Shown here: one piece after another, positions 60,101 to 64,000 of the stretch
Numbering within the stretch: the first letter of the stretch is position 1
Layout of the letters: each line of letters starts with the position of its first letter
DNA from: Sacculina carcini
Lineage: Eukaryota; Arthropoda; Thecostraca; Sacculinidae
Reading direction: 5' to 3'
Length of the DNA: 64,000 nt
Assembly (NCBI GenBank): GCA_916048095.2
Contig: OU696573.1
Location: 1-64,000 of the forward strand
Notes under the pieces: model-generated
The model's input: only the letters and a program-made list of their open reading frames with translations
Told to the model about the DNA's origin: nothing
Database searches by the model: none
Made by a program: the position numbers and the translations under genes

Positions 60101-63100
60101 GACATGTGTTATATATTATGCTTGAGTCAGATTTAATGACGTAATTTTCGGAAAATTGCGCTTTGATTAATGATTTTTGTCAGAGTTGTTATTATTCGGC
60201 ACTTGTTTTGACAAGCTGTTTGTTGACAACACAGCTGATTGTGCTAATTCTTGTAATGTTTCGATTCACATTCACTTTTGACATTGAGATTCTAGATGGT
60301 GTTCATATTTCGGTAAATGTATTGGGAAAACAATTAAGGTTAGTGAGGTAGTGAGATAATGGTGCTTGTCATATGTGGTCCAGTTAGTTTTATTATTCCA
60401 CCTAATATTTAAACTTAGCTAGAGTCGTTTATCAGTCATATTTGCATGCGTGTTTTCATTTTGTTTTGTCTGTCACGGTGTTTTAATCTATTATTTTTGT
60501 ATTTTAGTTTCTCTGGCTTTGTATAATTTGTTCATTTGTTGGTTACGGAGCGAAATACTGTGATAATTCAGTGGTGTGTATCACCGTATGACAATCAAAC
60601 ATTAACATGGAAATAAGTGCGTTTGTTTGTTTCAAAATGCTCACTCATTTCTGTCGGCCTGGTTTACAGAGTTAGCTCCGAGCGGCTGGAGAGCACATGC
60701 AGTCGCTATCTGTACAACAATCAGACGTCGGAGATAGAAGCTTTGCTGGGTGCCACTAAGCACTTGCTCGGGGTGGATCGACTGCGCTTGTACGATATGC
60801 TGCTCACTGGACTTTGTCGGAAAAGCCACCAAGATACCGGACACCAATTGCTTTCGCTGTGGACCAAACTTCAAGACGAGGGTCTTGTTGCCAGTGAAGA
60901 AATGCTTTGTCGCTTGGCAGACAAGTTAACTACGTTCAACATGGATGTACCGTTCACCGTTTCGTCGCTCAACAACAAGGGCAAAAACGATGATTTGACC
61001 AAGGTGAAACTTTCTATTGATGTGCCGAGTTTTTGCAACGCACTCACACAAGTTCTTTCATGCATACGAGGTGTTCTTTGGTCTGTTTGACTATGTGCCA
61101 CGCGTCACGTCTATGTTTTGATATTTTGAACGGTCCGTATTTTTATTGTATTTTTTATATTTATACATTGGAATATCATTATGACATATTTTTGTTCTTT
61201 CCTCGAGTGGTGGTATGTCGGTTCTGGAGATTCCGCTCATAACTCAGTGTTTTTTGTTGAGGAGTATATTTTGTGAATGCCATTTGTGCTCTCTCAATTG
61301 CCGTCACGTTCTTTTAAACATTTGGACTTTATACCGGTGCAGCGTATTCTAGCAAAGGTCTGATTTTGGTGATAATCAACTTTTAATCATGTATTGATCC
61401 AATTGTGAAAAAGCCGCGTTGATATTTGATATCTGAAGATCTACTGTTTGTGCGATGTCCAGTGTACAATTTCCGGTGATCATTCAGAATTATTATAACT
61501 GCCAAATCCTCGTCTATATCTATTTCGTTTAGAGCAGTGATTCTCAACCGGTGTGCGGTGAGATCTCTTGAGAGGGCCGCCAAAATTCAGGGAAAAATTG
61601 CGTATTTGTATTATAATATCATTTTTGTAATAGCAGGATCAGTGTAAAGAAAATTTTAATATATTCGTATATGGTGTTGTCACATCGATGCAAAATGTCG
61701 AAATGAAAATATATAATCAAAATAACGGATATTGTAAATACTTATTTCCTTATAAGGGTACTACTAATTCCTTATAAGGGTGCCGGGAAGTTTTGAAAGG
61801 CTTGTCTAGGGTGCCGCAAACTAGAAAAGGTTGGGAACCACTGGTTTAGAGTTTACTTTGCTATCGTGTAATTACGATGTGGCCTTCTTTTACCATTGTC
61901 AAACTTAATAAAATGGCATTGTGCGTGTATGCTTGTGTCTGTGTGCTTGTATTTTTCATGATTTGGGCAGTCGACAGGACGTGAAAATGTGAATCAGGGC
62001 GAAAACCAGGTGCTACCACAGTGGAAAGCAGCGATCCGGGCTGGAAACACCAAACGTGCCCTTGAACTCAGACACAGGTCAATTTTCTAGTATTTCAATT
62101 ATGTGCTGCTTGTTAAAACAGCAGCCGAGAGAACTGGATATTGAACATTTTCGTGCTTCTTTCAAATTAATAAATCAGGGACTCCGTATCCTGAAGAATT
62201 AAGAGCGAAATTTATCGCGACGTGAGGAAGTTGACAGGGGCATATAAAATTCAATAAAGAAGTTGATCACCTGTATTAGGAACAAATGCATGCGACCAAA
62301 GAAACAGGTCATTCTTCAGTCATCCCATTATTGAAGCCATCAACCTCAGGGATCTGACCCGGTGTCTTTTTTTATCAATACACTTGCCATATTTTCAACT
62401 CGAGAAAGATGTCATGAAGTATATTTTTAGAGCATAGTAGAGTTCGAGAATAGCATCAATCAAGCTATGCTGTCTTGTAGACAGTGTTTTGCGTCAATAA
62501 CTTGGGTTTGGGAACGCAATCTCTATATTCATATTGATTTAATGCTTCACTTAATGAGGCGTTCCCTTGAGTTTTTCAAGAACGTAACCATTTTGTATTG
62601 TGATGTTCACCGTTATAATTCGCCATGGATCTCCCGTAATTGAAAGTGTTTGTGTTTTACGTAGTAGGCGTGCTGAATATTCGGTTGGAATTACTGCATA
62701 TGCATGTGCTTGTTTGTTTTCAGCCTGCGCGAGGCGGCAGTGAAACCGACGGTGCACGACTTGTCCAGACTGATTCAACAGCTGCTTGATGCGGGCAGTG
62801 TACGCGAGGCCGGTGAGCTGACGCTCGATATGCTGCAACACAACTCGTACCCGATGGCGCAAGCTTTCAAGAGACTCTTGCATCAGCTTTCTGACAGCGG
62901 CGACGTGGCCACTCTTACCGCCATGAAACCATTGCTTTCCCACGTCAGTCACGCGCATACACTTTCTTCTTTGCTTAGCCGTCCGTCGTAGTCGACTATG
63001 ACTTTCTTTACGCTTTTATATTTTCAGTTTCTTGCTCGATTGCTCTGCGCCACACGGAACAGTCTTGTTACACCCATGTATGTAACGCCTTGAACACGAC

Positions 63101-64000
63101 ATAGCTGCAATATCACAGCCGGTTCATCCACACTGATAATATTCGTCAACACACCATTTCGTCAAGTTTATTGACAAGATATTTTCACATTTATTAGCGC
63201 TACGTTTTCGTACGAAGTGGAACAAAGTTGGTGCACAAGTTGTTCAAAGAGGCGGCTTATTTGAGGCAGGTCTTTCTGGAATTAATTCCCAGTAATAGTG
63301 GTAATAATGCGTTGTTCACTTGGACAGAATATTAGCATGTTGTGCACCAACTATTGAAAGCTGATATGTACGAGGGCTGATGTTTTGTGTACCGGTACCT
63401 TATATTTGTGTAATATTTCTATTGTACATGGTGTTGGATGATGTCAGACTTTGGCGTCGACGTTATCGTTTGAGACCCGCTTGTGTCTGGCTTACGCCAA
63501 ATCAACCCGAGCCGACGAATACTTACTGCACCTGGAAGGCGTGTGCGATCGCTTGGCTCGGCCTGAGGAGGACGAGAAGCAGCAGCAGCACGCGAAAACC
63601 GACAGTACTGGTGCTGGTGTACCGCTGGGCGGATTTCTGCAAATGTGCAAGCTGTTACCCGAACATCGTGACAGGCGTAAGTGGAGTTGTGAAGCCAAGT
63701 TTTGGTTTATAGTGCTTCTGGCACAATACTGCTCATCATGGTATTATGCTCATTATCTGTTCTGAATTCAGTCAAATAAGTCAGCGATACAGGAATGTAT
63801 GAAGTCTGTTTGTGTATACGTCTTTTGCACCGTTCATGATATGCAATGAAGCGGTGTCTGTTCGGGCAAGCGTTGCTATCACTGGCAGGAATCATCGTGT
63901 GTGTGTTTGTGTTGTGAAGTGACGCAGTTGGCGGAACGGTTTACCGAGAAGGGCAAGACCGGTCCAATCAACATGTTATGGATATATCACATGCTGGAGG
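57120..64000 (+). CDS. LRPPRC: LRPPRC-like mitochondrial PPR protein, exons 13-21 (3' end outside window)
   Basis: Continuation of the gene begun at 34575. Exons: 57120-57315, 58613-58874, 59160-59273, 59691-59822, 60670-61070, 61978-62077, 62724-62943, 63448-63676, 63920 to the window edge. Phases join throughout, giving about 1304 codons so far against about 1394 residues in human. Exon 13 follows exon 12 in phase across the 10.9-kb intron. Landmarks: GNFDQTRNLFDQWTKQHPES (exon 13), GEMDTLYDLALCLIECGKA and TPGF (exon 16), RAGNTKRALELRH (exon 18), LCLAYAKS (exon 20), RLTQLAERFTEKGKTGP across exons 20-21. The exon 16 donor is GC, not GT (TTCAG|GCGAGT); only this choice keeps the frame. Exon 14 carries an Arg/Asp-rich insert not known to me from vertebrates. 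Confidence 0.93.
57414..57671. mobile_element. Short non-autonomous hAT-like element (258 bp)
   Basis: The ends CAGGGTCGGCTC and GAGCCGGCCCTG are inverted copies. The direct repeat ATCAATG flanks both sides (57407-57413, 57672-57678); only 7 bp match exactly. It lies in LRPPRC intron 13. Confidence 0.82.
58174..58418. mobile_element. Short non-autonomous hAT-like element (245 bp)
   Basis: The ends CACTGGCGGATCCAG and CTAGATCCGCCACTG are inverted, flanked by the 8-bp duplication ATCGACGT (58166-58173, 58419-58426). The inside holds three tandem copies of about 40 bp (AATGTGTTCATCAACTCCTC-like). It lies in LRPPRC intron 13. Confidence 0.9.
61535..61843. mobile_element. Non-autonomous hAT element (309 bp)
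   Basis: The ends CAGTGATTCTCAACC and GGTTGGGAACCACTG are flanked by the 8-bp duplication GTTTAGAG (61527-61534, 61844-61851). It lies in LRPPRC intron 17. Confidence 0.93.

Noticed and set aside
62944..62991. LRPPRC ending at the TAG in exon 19
   Set aside because: A GTCAGT donor at 62944 joins in phase to 63448, and the next exons continue the family sequence.

Overview
The window is animal nuclear DNA: AT-rich, intron-rich and packed with transposable elements. Host genes have GT-AG introns, and the recognisable proteins are animal ones: the mitochondrial PPR protein LRPPRC, the AP-1 factor JUN, a cathepsin D-type protease and a PDCD2/PDCD2L-like protein. Nothing seen fixes the phylum; an invertebrate is my guess.

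Layout. 1-2.3 kb: 3' part of a Ty3/gypsy-like LTR retrotransposon, cut by the window edge. 3.2-8.3 kb: a decayed PDCD2L-like gene (+) split by a 3.8-kb hAT transposon (3756-7563) with 8-bp target-site duplications (TSDs); the hAT itself holds a LINE tail and a 45-bp minisatellite. 10.9-22.3 kb: exons of an unidentified minus-strand gene among repeats, a tRNA-Val-derived SINE and a 56-bp minisatellite. 25.7-28.3 kb: seven exons of a cathepsin D-like gene (-), first exon(s) not found. 28.4-34.5 kb: dispersed repeats, a tRNA-like SINE head, two LINE tails and a pogo/Tigger fossil. 34.6-64 kb: LRPPRC (+), 21 exons whose phases all join, running off the right edge.

LRPPRC intron 12 (46172-57119, 10.9 kb) holds an intronless JUN gene (53516-54514, same strand) and, just upstream of it, a complete young LTR retrotransposon (48917-53132) with identical 234-bp LTRs, a 5-bp TSD, a gag/pol overlap with a textbook -1 frameshift signal, and almost no non-coding internal sequence. 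Seven short non-autonomous hAT-type elements are delimited by inverted ends and 7-8-bp TSDs; six lie in LRPPRC introns.

The most interesting points are the frameshift cassette and the very short leader of the LTR element, JUN nested in LRPPRC with a retrotransposon beside its CRE-type sites, the hAT insertion in the PDCD2L-like gene, and a minisatellite that forms the 3' splice site of LRPPRC intron 1. All exon borders are read by eye from splice consensus, phase and remembered family resemblance; no search was run.
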